In this document: piece after piece, positions 8,870 through 17,912 of the stretch
How the letters are laid out: every line of letters starts with the position of its first letter
Numbering within the stretch: the first letter of the stretch is position 1
NCBI GenBank assembly: GCA_016781105.1
Contig: JADDRA010000051.1
Location: 4,037 to 38,218 of the forward strand
Length of the DNA stretch: 34,182 nt
Origin: Actinomycetota bacterium
GTDB lineage: Bacteria; Actinomycetota; Acidimicrobiia; Acidimicrobiales; CADCSY01
Direction: 5' to 3'
Notes under the pieces: generated by a model
Databases searched by the model: none
What the model was told of the DNA's origin: nothing
Seen by the model: only the letters and a program-made list of their open reading frames with translations
Program-made: the position numbers and the translations under genes

Positions 8870-9850
8870 TCACCCGTCGAAGCGCAGGCCGTAGACCTCC
8901 TCGTAGCCGGGCAGGCACAGCGGGCGCTCGGGGCACTCGGGCGGCCCGCCCAGCACCAGCGGCTCCGACACCTCGAGCAGGTCCGATACCGCCTGCAGGT
9001 CGTACTGCTCGGCCGTCTCCCGGGTGACGACCAGGGCGTTCTGGTCCTGGGCCTCGGACGGCTCCAGGAGGGTGAGCCCTTCGGCCAGCAAGGCCTCGAT
9101 GCGCTCGACGCCCCCTTCGGGCGACACCGACTCGGCCTCGGGGTCGAGGAAGGCGAGCAGGCTCTGGAGGTACTCGGGGACGATGTCGAGCTCGCCGCTC
9201 ACCAGCGAGGGATACGTCACCTGCTCCCGCGATCCGAGGTTGGCCTCCACCGTCACGTCGTAGCCGTGGGCCCGCAGGGCCTCGGCGTACATGTGGGCCA
9301 CGATCGTGCTCTCGGTGAAGTTGGCCGAGCCCACGGTCAAGGGTCCTGAGCCCTGGGGATCAGCCACCTCCAGCAGGCCCTCGGCTTCGAGGAAGTCGCG
9401 CGCCACGACCGCAGGGTCCTCTTTGTCCCCGTCGACCCGCTGGTTGAGCTCGGTGATCCCCTCCGTGGTCAGCGCCGCCGACACCTGGTCGAGCACCTCG
9501 GCGGCGGCCTCGTCGACCGCCTCGGTGCGCACCAGCGGGGTGATGTTCTCCGAGCCCTGCAGGCCCCGGTCGTCGTCGAGGACGACCCAGTCGTTGGCGG
9601 CGATGGCGCCGACGGTCGAGAACAGCACGGCCAGGTCGATGTCGCCCTGCTCGAGAGCGGTGACGGTGACGGCCCCGGGCTCGAGCGGCTGGAAGCCGAA
9701 GGCCGTCGCCGCCTCTCCACCACCGCCACCGGCCCCCGTCCCACCGGGGTCGGTCTCCACCGTGGAGGAATCGGCACAGCCGGCCAGGGCCAGGGCGCCG
9801 GCCAGCACCAGCGCGAGCAGCGGGCGGAGGCGGGCGGGCATGGTCGTCAT
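8870..9850 (-). CDS. Osmoprotectant (glycine betaine/choline) ABC transporter substrate-binding lipoprotein, ProX/OpuC type, lobe order apparently permuted
   Basis: Lipobox ALAGC; GDIDLAVLFSTVGAIAANDWVVLDDD and LTVGSANFTESTIVAHMYAEAL...GELDIVPEYL...LVLGGPPECPER; adjacent ProW-like permeases. Confidence 0.88.
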   Translation of the reverse strand: MTTMPARLRPLLALVLAGALALAGCADSSTVETDPGGTGAGGGGGEAATAFGFQPLEPGAVTVTALEQGDIDLAVLFSTVGAIAANDWVVLDDDRGLQGSENITPLVRTEAVDEAAAEVLDQVSAALTTEGITELNQRVDGDKEDPAVVARDFLEAEGLLEVADPQGSGPLTVGSANFTESTIVAHMYAEALRAHGYDVTVEANLGSREQVTYPSLVSGELDIVPEYLQSLLAFLDPEAESVSPEGGVERIEALLAEGLTLLEPSEAQDQNALVVTRETAEQYDLQAVSDLLEVSEPLVLGGPPECPERPLCLPGYEEVYGLRFDG

Positions 9851-9960
9851 GGGAGTCCTTCCTGCAGTCCCTCCGGGGTGGCGCCCGGTCGTTTCCCATC
9901 AGACCAGATGGCAGCCAGCGGGGCCATCTCGCCGCCCCCGATTCTGGGCGCTTCGGTTGC

Positions 9961-10665
9961 TCAGCCACCTCGATCGTCGACAAAGCGGACGCGTTGGGGA
10001 CGGGGCCGAGGGCCAGGCCCGGGAGCCAGCGCCCGCTGCACCCGGCCCAGCCCCAGCTCGGTGACCAGGGCCAGGAAGGCGACGGCCAGGGCTCCGGCGA
10101 AGACCTCCACGGTGTCGCCCGTGCGCAGCCCGAGCAGGACGAGCGCACCCAGGCCCCCGTAGCCGACCAGGGCGGCCAGGGTGGCGGTGCCCACCACCTG
10201 CACGGCGGCGGTGCGCACTCCGGCCATGACCAGGGGCAGGGCCACGGGCAGCTCCACGGCGAGGAAGAGCTGGCGCCCGGTCATCCCCATCCCCAGGGCC
10301 GCCTCCTTCAGCTCGGCGTCGACCTCCCGGATCCCGACGTAGCCGTTGGTGACCATGGGCGGGACGGCCAGGGCGACCAGGGCGACCAGGGCCGGTGTCG
10401 TGCCGATGGAGCTGAGCTGGAGGGCGAGGACGAGCACGGCGAAGGAGGGCAGGGCCCGGCCCGCGTTGGAGACGTTGACGGCGACGACGCCACCCCGGCC
10501 CAGGTGGCCGAGCACCAGGCCGAGGGGCAACGCCAGCGTCGCCGCCAGCGCCATGGCCACCACGCAGATCCACAGGTGCTCGACGGCGAGGTTGGCCACA
10601 CCCGTCTCGCCCCGCCAGTTGGCCCGGTCGTTGAACCAGGCCGCCACCTCGACCAGGAAGTCCAA
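9961..10665 (-). CDS. Osmoprotectant ABC transporter permease (ProW/OpuBB-like)
   Basis: Multi-TM; REVDAELKEAALGMGMTGRQLFLAVELPVALPLVMAGVRTAAVQVVGTATLAALVGYGGLG. Confidence 0.9.
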   Translation of the reverse strand: MDFLVEVAAWFNDRANWRGETGVANLAVEHLWICVVAMALAATLALPLGLVLGHLGRGGVVAVNVSNAGRALPSFAVLVLALQLSSIGTTPALVALVALAVPPMVTNGYVGIREVDAELKEAALGMGMTGRQLFLAVELPVALPLVMAGVRTAAVQVVGTATLAALVGYGGLGALVLLGLRTGDTVEVFAGALAVAFLALVTELGLGRVQRALAPGPGPRPRPQRVRFVDDRGG

Positions 10666-10669
10666 GCCC

Positions 10670-11326
10670 TCAGCCCCTCGCCGTCCAGGGCGTGAGGCGG
10701 CGCTGGACGACCAGCAGGGCGATGTCGGCGACCGCGGCCATGGCCACCGACAGGGCCGAGCCCACGACCAGCGGCGTGCGGAAGTCGCGGTTGAGCCCGT
10801 CGAGGATGAGCTGGCCCAGCCCGCCGTGGCCGATGAGGGCGGCCACCGTCACCAGACCGATGGTGGTCACGGTGGCGATGCGCACCCCGGCCACGATGGC
10901 GGGCAGGGCGAGGGGAAGCTCGATGCGGGCCAGGCGGCGGGCCCGTCGGTACCCGAGGCCCTGGGCTGCCTCCCGCACCTCGGCGGGTACGCCGTCGAGC
11001 CCGGCCACGATGTTGCGCACCAGGATGAGCAGCGTGTAGCCCACCAGCCCGATGAGGGCCGTGGTGCGCGACAGGCCCGTCCACGGCAACAGCAGCGCGA
11101 ACAGCGCCAGGGACGGGATGGCGTAGACCACGCCGGCGGCGGTCAGCACCGGCGGGTAGAGCCGGGGCCAGCGCCGGGCGGCCAGGGCCAGGGGCAGGGA
11201 GACGGCGATGCCGATGGCCACGGCCAGGGTGGTGAGCTCGACGTGCTCGCGCAGCAGGTCGAGGATCAGGGGCCGGTGGCCGGCGACCCACTCCCAGTCG
11301 ACCCACGCCTGCCGGCCCGTCACCAC
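10670..11326 (-). CDS. Osmoprotectant ABC transporter permease (ProW/OpuBB-like)
   Basis: VPAEVREAAQGLGYRRARRLARIELPLALPAIVAGVRIATVTTIGLVTVAALIGHGGLG. Confidence 0.9.
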   Translation of the reverse strand: MVTGRQAWVDWEWVAGHRPLILDLLREHVELTTLAVAIGIAVSLPLALAARRWPRLYPPVLTAAGVVYAIPSLALFALLLPWTGLSRTTALIGLVGYTLLILVRNIVAGLDGVPAEVREAAQGLGYRRARRLARIELPLALPAIVAGVRIATVTTIGLVTVAALIGHGGLGQLILDGLNRDFRTPLVVGSALSVAMAAVADIALLVVQRRLTPWTARG

Positions 11327-11370
11327 CGGCCCCGTTGTAGCCGAGGTCCGGCGGTAACGTCGGGGGACCC

Positions 11371-12498
11371 GTGATATGCCTGGAGCACCTGACCAAGCGC
11401 TTTCCCGGCGGCCAGGTGGCGGTCGACGACCTCAGCCTCGACGTCGCCGAGGGCGAGGTGTGCGTCCTGGTGGGGCCGTCGGGCTGCGGCAAGACCACGA
11501 CCATGAAGATGATCAACCGCCTGGTGGAGCCCACCAGCGGCCGGGTCCTCCTCGACGGCGTGGACGTGACGTCCGGCGACCCGGTCGCCCTGCGCCGGCG
11601 CATCGGCTACGTCATCCAACAGATCGGGCTGTTCCCCCACCAGAGCATCGCCGCCAACGTGGGGACCGTCTGCCGGCTCCTCGGCTGGGACCGGGCCCGG
11701 GTCGACGCCCGGGTCGACGAGCTGCTCGAGTTGGTCGGCCTGGACCCCGCCACCTACCGGGATCGCTACCCCCACCAGCTCTCGGGTGGGCAGCGCCAGC
11801 GGGTCGGGGTGGCCCGGGCGCTCGGTGCCGACCCGCCCGTGCTGTTGATGGACGAGCCCTTCGGCGCCATCGACCCCGTCACACGGGAGCGCCTGCAGCA
11901 GGAGTTCCTGCGCCTGCAGGCCGAGCTGGGCAAGACGGTCGTCTTCGTCACCCACGACATCGAGGAGGCGGTCACCCTCGGCGACCGCATCGCCGTGCTG
12001 GCCGAGGGCGGTGTGCTGGCCCAGCACGACACGCCCGCTCGCCTCCTGGCCCAGCCGGCCAGCGAGTTCGTGGCCGACTTCGTGGGCACCGACCGGGGCC
12101 TCCAGCGCCTCAAGGTGACGCCGGTCGACCCTGCCGACCTGGAGCACCCCCTGGTGGTGCGGACGACCACTCCCCTGGCCGAGGTGCGGGCCGCCCTGGA
12201 GCGCGACGGCGCCGAGCACGCCCTGGTGGTCGACGACGAGCAGCGGCTGCGGGGCTGGGTCCGCCGACCCTGGGTCGACGGAGAGGGCCGAGCCGGAGAG
12301 CGGGCCCGGCCGGTGGAGGCGACGGTGGCGACCGGGGCGAGCCTCGGCGACGCCCTCTCCCAGCTGCTGCTCCACGACGCCGGCTGGGTGGCGGTGCTCG
12401 ACGGCGAGCACTCCCTCGGCGTCCTCAGCCCCGCCGCGCTTCACACCGCCAGCCGCCGGCGCCTGGACGGGGCCCCCACCCGTCCCCCGACCGGCTGA
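11371..12498 (+). CDS. Osmoprotectant ABC transporter ATP-binding protein with C-terminal CBS-like region (ProV/OpuBA-like)
   Basis: GPSGCGKTTTMKMINRLVEPTSG, LSGGQRQRVGVARAL, LLMDEPFGAIDP; tail VVDDEQRLRGWV... and AVLDGEHSLGVLSPAALH. Confidence 0.93.
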   Translation: MICLEHLTKRFPGGQVAVDDLSLDVAEGEVCVLVGPSGCGKTTTMKMINRLVEPTSGRVLLDGVDVTSGDPVALRRRIGYVIQQIGLFPHQSIAANVGTVCRLLGWDRARVDARVDELLELVGLDPATYRDRYPHQLSGGQRQRVGVARALGADPPVLLMDEPFGAIDPVTRERLQQEFLRLQAELGKTVVFVTHDIEEAVTLGDRIAVLAEGGVLAQHDTPARLLAQPASEFVADFVGTDRGLQRLKVTPVDPADLEHPLVVRTTTPLAEVRAALERDGAEHALVVDDEQRLRGWVRRPWVDGEGRAGERARPVEATVATGASLGDALSQLLLHDAGWVAVLDGEHSLGVLSPAALHTASRRRLDGAPTRPPTG

Positions 12499-12511
12499 CC
12501 CCACCGCCGGA

Positions 12512-13801
12512 TCAGGCCGGTGGGTCCTCGAAGGCGGCCAGCACCTCGCCCTGGGCCACGTAGGTCCGCCCCGGGCCGACCGCCGGGCTGGCCCGGGCCT
12601 CGCCCGTCAAGCCCGCCGTGCCCACCACCTCCCCGCCGGGAAGCCCGAGCAGGGTGAGCCGCCCGGAGCTGGTGGCCGCCACCCTGACCCCGTCGGTGTC
12701 CACCCGCACCCCCTCCTCGCCTCCGTCCACCCCGGCCTGCCAGCGCCGCTCCCCGGTCTCGCCGTCGAGGACGACCACACCCTCGGCGGTGGCCAGGGCC
12801 ACCACGCTCCCGGCCACGACCGGCGGCTGCACCAGGCCGGGATCGGGCACCCGCCAGCGCTCGCTCCCGTCCCCGGCGTCCAGCCCCACCAGTGCCCCGG
12901 TACCGTCCACGGCCACGGCCACCTCCTCTCCCAGGGCGGGCGCCACCTGGGGGGGTGCCAGGCTCAGCGCCGACCAGCGGGCATCGCCGCTGGCGGCGTC
13001 GAGGGCGACCAGCCCATCCGGTGCGGCCACCACGGCCAGGCCCACCCCGGCGGCGATCGGGTCGGCGCCGGTGCCGGCCGGGCTGCGCCAGCGCTCCTCG
13101 CCGGTCGCGCCGTCCAGGGCGATGACCTCACCGGCACTCACGAGGACGAGCCCGCCGGACAGGGCCAGCCGGCCGGAGAACGGGGCGTCGACCACCACCC
13201 GCCACTGCTCGGTGCCCGTGCGGGCGTCCACCCCGAACACGTGCCCGGCATCGGAGCCGGCCACCTGGGTAGCCAGGTAGACGAGACCTCCGGCGCTCGA
13301 GGGCGCGGCCAGCGCCCGCTCCCCGGTCTCGAAGCGCCAGCGGGCTGCACCGGTCTCCACGTCGGCAGCCACCAGCTCGCCCGAGCGGGTGGCCACGAAG
13401 ACCGTCGTCGACTCCAGCACCGGGCCGCCCACCACCGCCCCGCCGGCTCGCAGCCTCCACCGGGCCTCGAGCGGCGGTGGTCCTCCCCGGAGCAGGGCGG
13501 CGGCCAGGACCGTTCCCACGACCACCGCCGCCACCGCCACGACCGGGCGGCGGGAGCGGGGCGGAGAGGCCGCCGCCGAGGGCGACGGCCGGGGGAACGC
13601 CAGCCCGCACGACGGACACGAGGACCGCTCCCCGAGCGCCGCCGTGGTCCCGCAGGCCGGGCAGCGGGGAGCCGGCGGAGGGGCCTGGGGTACCTGGTTG
13701 CGAGGCGCGCCGCAACGGGGGCAGGCGTCGCCGGCGCCCCGGTCGGCCCGGCCGCACGACCAGCAGATGACCGTCGAGGTCCCCGGGCCCGGCCCGCTCA
13801 C
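12512..13801 (-). CDS. Double zinc-ribbon, single-TM, PQQ-like beta-propeller protein
   Basis: CWSCGRA...CPRCG and CPACGTT...CPSCG; TM VVAVAAVVVGTVLAAALL; repeated LxALDxxTGexRW blades. Confidence 0.85.
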   Translation of the reverse strand: MSGPGPGTSTVICWSCGRADRGAGDACPRCGAPRNQVPQAPPPAPRCPACGTTAALGERSSCPSCGLAFPRPSPSAAASPPRSRRPVVAVAAVVVGTVLAAALLRGGPPPLEARWRLRAGGAVVGGPVLESTTVFVATRSGELVAADVETGAARWRFETGERALAAPSSAGGLVYLATQVAGSDAGHVFGVDARTGTEQWRVVVDAPFSGRLALSGGLVLVSAGEVIALDGATGEERWRSPAGTGADPIAAGVGLAVVAAPDGLVALDAASGDARWSALSLAPPQVAPALGEEVAVAVDGTGALVGLDAGDGSERWRVPDPGLVQPPVVAGSVVALATAEGVVVLDGETGERRWQAGVDGGEEGVRVDTDGVRVAATSSGRLTLLGLPGGEVVGTAGLTGEARASPAVGPGRTYVAQGEVLAAFEDPPA

Positions 13802-13825
13802 GCTAGCTCGCCCAGCCCCGCGAGC

Positions 13826-14242
13826 TCAGGAAGCGAAGGTGACGATCGTGAAGGTCCCGTAGGCGAAGAGGACCCCGCTCACGGTGTAGACGACGGCCTT
13901 CACCCCGGCCCGCAGGGCGGGCCGGCGGACGTAGTCGTCGATGCTCCAACGCAGGCCGTTGAGGCCGTGCAGGAGGGCGAGGGCCAGCAGGGTCCAGTCG
14001 AACAGGCGCCACAGCGGGTTGTCCCAGCGCTCGGCCACAAAGGCGGCGTCGGTCTCGACCACGTCGTTGACGATGTGGGTCAGGGCGAAGTGGGCCAGGG
14101 CCAGGAACACCAGCACCAGGCCGGAGACCCGCATGAAGAACCACGACCACGTCTCGAAGCTCGGGCGGGGCCGGCGCACCCGGGCGGCCGCCGCCGGCAC
14201 CACCTCTGTGGGAGTCGGGGAGGGAGAGACGCGGGTGCTCAC
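13826..14242 (-). CDS. sdhD: Succinate dehydrogenase membrane anchor subunit
   Basis: SFETWSWFFMRVSGLVLVFLALAHFALTHI...LLHGLNGLRWSIDDYVRRP; GTG start overlaps the sdhC stop. Confidence 0.88.
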   Translation of the reverse strand: MSTRVSPSPTPTEVVPAAAARVRRPRPSFETWSWFFMRVSGLVLVFLALAHFALTHIVNDVVETDAAFVAERWDNPLWRLFDWTLLALALLHGLNGLRWSIDDYVRRPALRAGVKAVVYTVSGVLFAYGTFTIVTFAS

Positions 14243-14619
14243 CCGAGCAGGGTCCCGTCGATGAACGGCTTCAGGATGACGTAGCCGCACGGGAGGCCGG
14301 CGACGAGGGTGAGGATGACGACGGCCGAGAGCAGGCGCCGCTCGTTGCGCACCGCGCCGGGGAAGAAGTCGACCGCCACCACGCGCAGACCGTTGAGGGA
14401 GTGGAACAACAGGGCGAGGAGCAGCCCCACCTCGAACAGGCGCAACAGGACGTTCCCGTAGAGCTCGTGCACCTCGTCGTAGAGCTCGGTGCTCAGGTTG
14501 ATCAACGAGACGTCGACGATGTGCAACAACAGGAACAGGAACACGAGCACCCCGGAGATCCGGTGGCCGACGAAGGCCCACTGGCCCGACCGGCCCCGGT
14601 AGACCGTGCTGGTGCTCAC
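14239..14619 (-). CDS. sdhC: Succinate dehydrogenase cytochrome b556 subunit
   Basis: YRGRSGQWAFVGHRISGVLVFLFLLLHIVDVSLI...LLFHSLNGLRVVAVDF. Confidence 0.9.
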   Translation of the reverse strand: MSTSTVYRGRSGQWAFVGHRISGVLVFLFLLLHIVDVSLINLSTELYDEVHELYGNVLLRLFEVGLLLALLFHSLNGLRVVAVDFFPGAVRNERRLLSAVVILTLVAGLPCGYVILKPFIDGTLLG

Positions 14620-14623
14620 CGCG

Positions 14624-14806
14624 TCACCGGCGCCGGAACCAGCGGTCGGTGCGCACGGTGGTGGCCACGACGTGGAGGGCGAAGGCGCCCACGAGGAGGG
14701 TCACCACGCCCAGGGCCACGGAGAAGACGACCTGCGCCGTGGTGAGGGCCATGGTGATGGCCGTGGTCAGGGGCACCGTCGGGGCCGCGTTCAGGGCCGG
14801 CGTCAC
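14624..14806 (-). CDS. Small (60 aa) single-TM hydrophobic protein between serS and sdhC
   Basis: MTPALNAAPTVPLTTAITMALTTAQVVFSVALGVVTLLVGAFALHVVATTVRTDRWFRRR; fits tightly between serS and sdhC on the same strand. Confidence 0.6.
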   Translation of the reverse strand: MTPALNAAPTVPLTTAITMALTTAQVVFSVALGVVTLLVGAFALHVVATTVRTDRWFRRR

Positions 14807-14810
14807 CGCC

Positions 14811-16091
14811 TCACGCTAGCTTCGTCGACCCCCCCAGCCACGGCGCCAGCGCCTGTGGCAGCTCCACGCTCCCGTCGGGCCGGCGCCCGGTCTCGACCAG
14901 GGTGGCCCAGATGCGGGGCCAGGCCAGGGCCGAGCCGTTGAGCGTGTGGACGAAGGCCACCCTGGCGTCCTCCCGGCGCCGGTAGCGCACGTCGGCCCGG
15001 CGGGCCTGGTAGTCGCCGAACCACGAGACCGACGACACCTCCAGCCACTGGTCGCACCCCGGGGCGTAGACCTCGAGGTCGAACTGGCGGGCCTGGGTCT
15101 GGCCCAGGTCGCCGGTGCAGATGTCGAGCACCCGGTAGGCCAGGCCCAGCTCCCCGAGCAGGCCCTCGGCCCGGGCCAGCAGCTCGGCGTGCACGTCCTG
15201 CGCCTGCTCGGGCGTGGCGTAGGCGAGGATCTCGACCTTGTCGAACTCGTGGACCCGCAGCAGCCCCCGGGTGTCGCGCCCGGCCGACCCCGCCTCCCGG
15301 CGGAAGCAGGGGGTGGCGGCGGTCAGGCGCAGGGGCAGGTCGGCCTCGGCCAGGACCTCGCCCGCCGCCACCGACGTGAGCGGGACCTCGGCGGTGGGGA
15401 TGGCCCACAGGTCGTCGCGCTCGAGGTGGTAGGCGTCGTCGGCGAACTTGGGGAGCTGCCCGCTGGCGGTGATGGTCTCCGTGCGCACCAGGCTGGGAGG
15501 GCGCAACTCCTCGAAGGCGTCGGCGTGGCGGTCGAGGGCCCAGGCGGTCAGCGCCCGCACCAGGCGGGCACCGGCGCCCCGGTAGAGGGGGAACATCGAG
15601 CCCGACAGCTTGGCTCCCCGCTCCAGGTCGAGGATGCCCAGCTCGGCGCCGACGTCCCAGTGCGGGACCCGCTGGTGCTCCCCGTAGGCGGCAGGGTCCG
15701 GTCCCTCCACCCGCACGACCACGTTGTCGGCCTCGCCGGCCCCGTCGGGTGCGTCGTCGGCGGGCAGGTTGGGGATGCGCAGCAGCAGCTCGCGCACCTC
15801 GACGGCGAGGGCATCGGCCTCGGCCGCCAGGGCTCGCTCTCGCTCACCGACCTGCCGGCTCCACGCCATGCGGGCCTCGGCCCCGGCCGAGTCGCCCGCC
15901 CGGCGCAGCCGGCCCACCTCCTTGGACACCTGGTTGACCTGCGCCCGCAGCGTGTCCCGCTGGGCGGCCAGCCGGCGGTGGCGGGCGTCGACCTCGGCCA
16001 GGTGGTCGACCTCGCGCGTGTCGACGCCCTTGCGCACCAGCCCCGCCCGCACCACGTCCAGCTCGGTGCGGACCCGGCGGATGTCGAGCAT
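14811..16091 (-). CDS. serS: Seryl-tRNA synthetase
   Basis: MLDIRRVRTELDVVRAGLVRKG coiled-coil N-terminus; class II motifs TPCFRREAGSAGRDTRGLLRVHEFDKVEI and TLNGSALAWPRIWATLVETGRRPDGSVELPQALAPWLGG. Confidence 0.97.
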   Translation of the reverse strand: MLDIRRVRTELDVVRAGLVRKGVDTREVDHLAEVDARHRRLAAQRDTLRAQVNQVSKEVGRLRRAGDSAGAEARMAWSRQVGERERALAAEADALAVEVRELLLRIPNLPADDAPDGAGEADNVVVRVEGPDPAAYGEHQRVPHWDVGAELGILDLERGAKLSGSMFPLYRGAGARLVRALTAWALDRHADAFEELRPPSLVRTETITASGQLPKFADDAYHLERDDLWAIPTAEVPLTSVAAGEVLAEADLPLRLTAATPCFRREAGSAGRDTRGLLRVHEFDKVEILAYATPEQAQDVHAELLARAEGLLGELGLAYRVLDICTGDLGQTQARQFDLEVYAPGCDQWLEVSSVSWFGDYQARRADVRYRRREDARVAFVHTLNGSALAWPRIWATLVETGRRPDGSVELPQALAPWLGGSTKLA

Positions 16092-16145
16092 GACGGCCGA
16101 CGGTAGTGGACCGATCGTCCCGAACCGGCGGTAGCGTCCGGCCCG

Positions 16146-17141
16146 GTGCCCGCCTCGCCCGACCTCCCCGCGGTGTCGGTCGCCGGCCTGGTGGTGCGCT
16201 ACGGGCGGGTCACGGCGGTCGACGGCGTCAGCTTCGACGCCCGTGCCGGCCAGGTGCTCGCGCTCCTCGGTCCCAACGGGGCAGGCAAGACGACCACGGT
16301 GGAGACCCTGGAGGGCTACCGGCGCCCCGACGCCGGCTCGGTGTCGGTGCTCGGCCTCGACCCGGTCGACGACCACGCCGGCCTGGTCCCCCGCCTCGGG
16401 GTCATGCTCCAGCGGGGTGGCGTCTACCCCGGCATCCGCCCCCGGGAGGTGCTGCGCCTCTTCGCCGCCTTCTACCCCGATCCCGAGGACCCCGACGAGC
16501 TGCTCGAGCGGGTCGGGCTCTCGTCCGTCGCTCGCTCGACCTGGCGAGCGCTGTCGGGGGGTGAGCAGCAGCGCCTGTCGCTGGCCCTGGCGGTGGTGGG
16601 TCGGCCCGAGGTGGCCTTCCTCGACGAGCCCACCGCCGGCGTCGACCCCGGCGGGCGCCAGGTGGTGCGCCAGGTGGTGCGCGACCTGGCCGCCGCCGGC
16701 GCGGCCGTGGTCCTGACCACCCACGAGCTGGAGGAGGCCGAGCGCCTGGCCGACCGGGTCGTCATCGTCGACCGGGGTGCGGTGGTGGCCGCCGGCACGC
16801 TGGCCGAGCTGACGGCGGGCGGACCGGCCCAGGAGATCCGCTTCGGCGCCCCGCCCGGCCTCGACGCCCCGGCGCTGGCCGTCGCCCTCGGGGCGGCCGT
16901 CGAGGAGGTGGCCCCCGGCGAGTACCTGGTGGGCTGCGCACCCACGCCGGCCGCGGTGGCCGCTCTGACCGCCTGGCTGGCCGACGCCGACCTGCCCCTG
17001 GCCGACCTGCGGGCCGGGCGCCACACCCTGGAGGACGTCTTCCTGCGCCTGACCGGGGCCGACCACGACGAGCCGGACCGCGCCCGTGCCGGTGACGGCC
17101 GCGCCGCCCGCTCCGCCCGTCAGGGCCGGTCCGGGCCGTGA
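16146..17141 (+). CDS. ABC transporter ATP-binding protein (DrrA/CcmA-like)
   Basis: GPNGAGKTTTVETLEGYRRPDAG, LSGGEQQRLSLALA, AFLDEPTAGVDPGG. Confidence 0.94.
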   Translation: MPASPDLPAVSVAGLVVRYGRVTAVDGVSFDARAGQVLALLGPNGAGKTTTVETLEGYRRPDAGSVSVLGLDPVDDHAGLVPRLGVMLQRGGVYPGIRPREVLRLFAAFYPDPEDPDELLERVGLSSVARSTWRALSGGEQQRLSLALAVVGRPEVAFLDEPTAGVDPGGRQVVRQVVRDLAAAGAAVVLTTHELEEAERLADRVVIVDRGAVVAAGTLAELTAGGPAQEIRFGAPPGLDAPALAVALGAAVEEVAPGEYLVGCAPTPAAVAALTAWLADADLPLADLRAGRHTLEDVFLRLTGADHDEPDRARAGDGRAARSARQGRSGP

Positions 17142-17872
17142 GCGCCGCCGCCGTCGCCGCCCAGACCCGGGTCGAGCTGACCCTGACCCTGCGCCGGGGT
17201 GAGTCGGTCCTGCTCACCCTCGGCATCCCCGTGGTGCTGCTGGCGTTCTTCTCGGTGGTCGACGTGCTGCCGCTGCCGGCCGGGGTCCGCGAGCCCGTCG
17301 ACTTCCTCGCCCCCGGCATCCTGGCCCTGGCGGTGATGTCGACGGCCATGGTGAGCCTGGCCATCGCCACCGGCTTCGAGCGCTCCTACGGCGTCCTCAA
17401 GCGCCTGGGCGCGACACCGCTGGGTCGGCCCGCCCTGCTGGCGGCCAAGACGGCCGCCGTCCTGGCCGTGGAGGCGCTCCAGGTGGTGGTGCTGGTGGCC
17501 GTGGCCAGCCTGCTGGGGTGGCGACCGGAGGGGAGCGCGCTGCTGGCAGCCGGCGCCGTCCTCCTGGCCACCGTGGCCTTCGCCGGCATCGGCCTGCTCA
17601 TGGCCGGCACCCTGCGGGGCGAGGTCACCCTGGCCGCCGCCAACGGCCTCTACCTGGTGCTGCTCCTGCTCGGAGGCATGGTCTTCCCCCTCGACCGCCT
17701 GCCCGCCGCCCTCGAGGCCGTCGCCCGCCTGCTCCCTGCCGCCGCCCTGAGCGAGGCCCTCGACGGCGCCCTGTCGGCGCCCGCCGCCGTGGCCGCTGGC
17801 CCCTGGGTGGTCCTGGCCGCCTGGGCGGTGGCCGCCCCCGCCCTGGCCGCCTGGCGCTTCCGCTGGGAGTAG
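17138..17872 (+). CDS. ABC-2 type transporter permease
   Basis: Multi-TM; FERSYGVLKRLGATPLGRPALLAAKTAAVLAVEALQ; overlaps the upstream ATPase stop by 4 nt. Confidence 0.9.
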   Translation: MSAAAVAAQTRVELTLTLRRGESVLLTLGIPVVLLAFFSVVDVLPLPAGVREPVDFLAPGILALAVMSTAMVSLAIATGFERSYGVLKRLGATPLGRPALLAAKTAAVLAVEALQVVVLVAVASLLGWRPEGSALLAAGAVLLATVAFAGIGLLMAGTLRGEVTLAAANGLYLVLLLLGGMVFPLDRLPAALEAVARLLPAAALSEALDGALSAPAAVAAGPWVVLAAWAVAAPALAAWRFRWE

Positions 17873-17874
17873 GA

Positions 17875-17907
17875 CATCACGACAGCATCGCTCCTGCTGT
17901 TATGATG
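17875..17907. promoter_or_regulatory. Imperfect 13-bp inverted repeat CATCACGACAGCA-N7-TGCTGTTATGATG with embedded TATGAT -10-like box, upstream of the RHH antitoxin
   Basis: 11/13 arm positions complementary; GTG start at 17913 lies 6 nt after TATGAT. Confidence 0.65.
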
Positions 17908-17912
17908 CCTCA

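Noticed and set aside
10366-10393. Short GGGCGACCAG tandem repeat
   Set aside because: Inside a permease TM segment (LVALVALA); explained by Ala/Leu/Val codon usage
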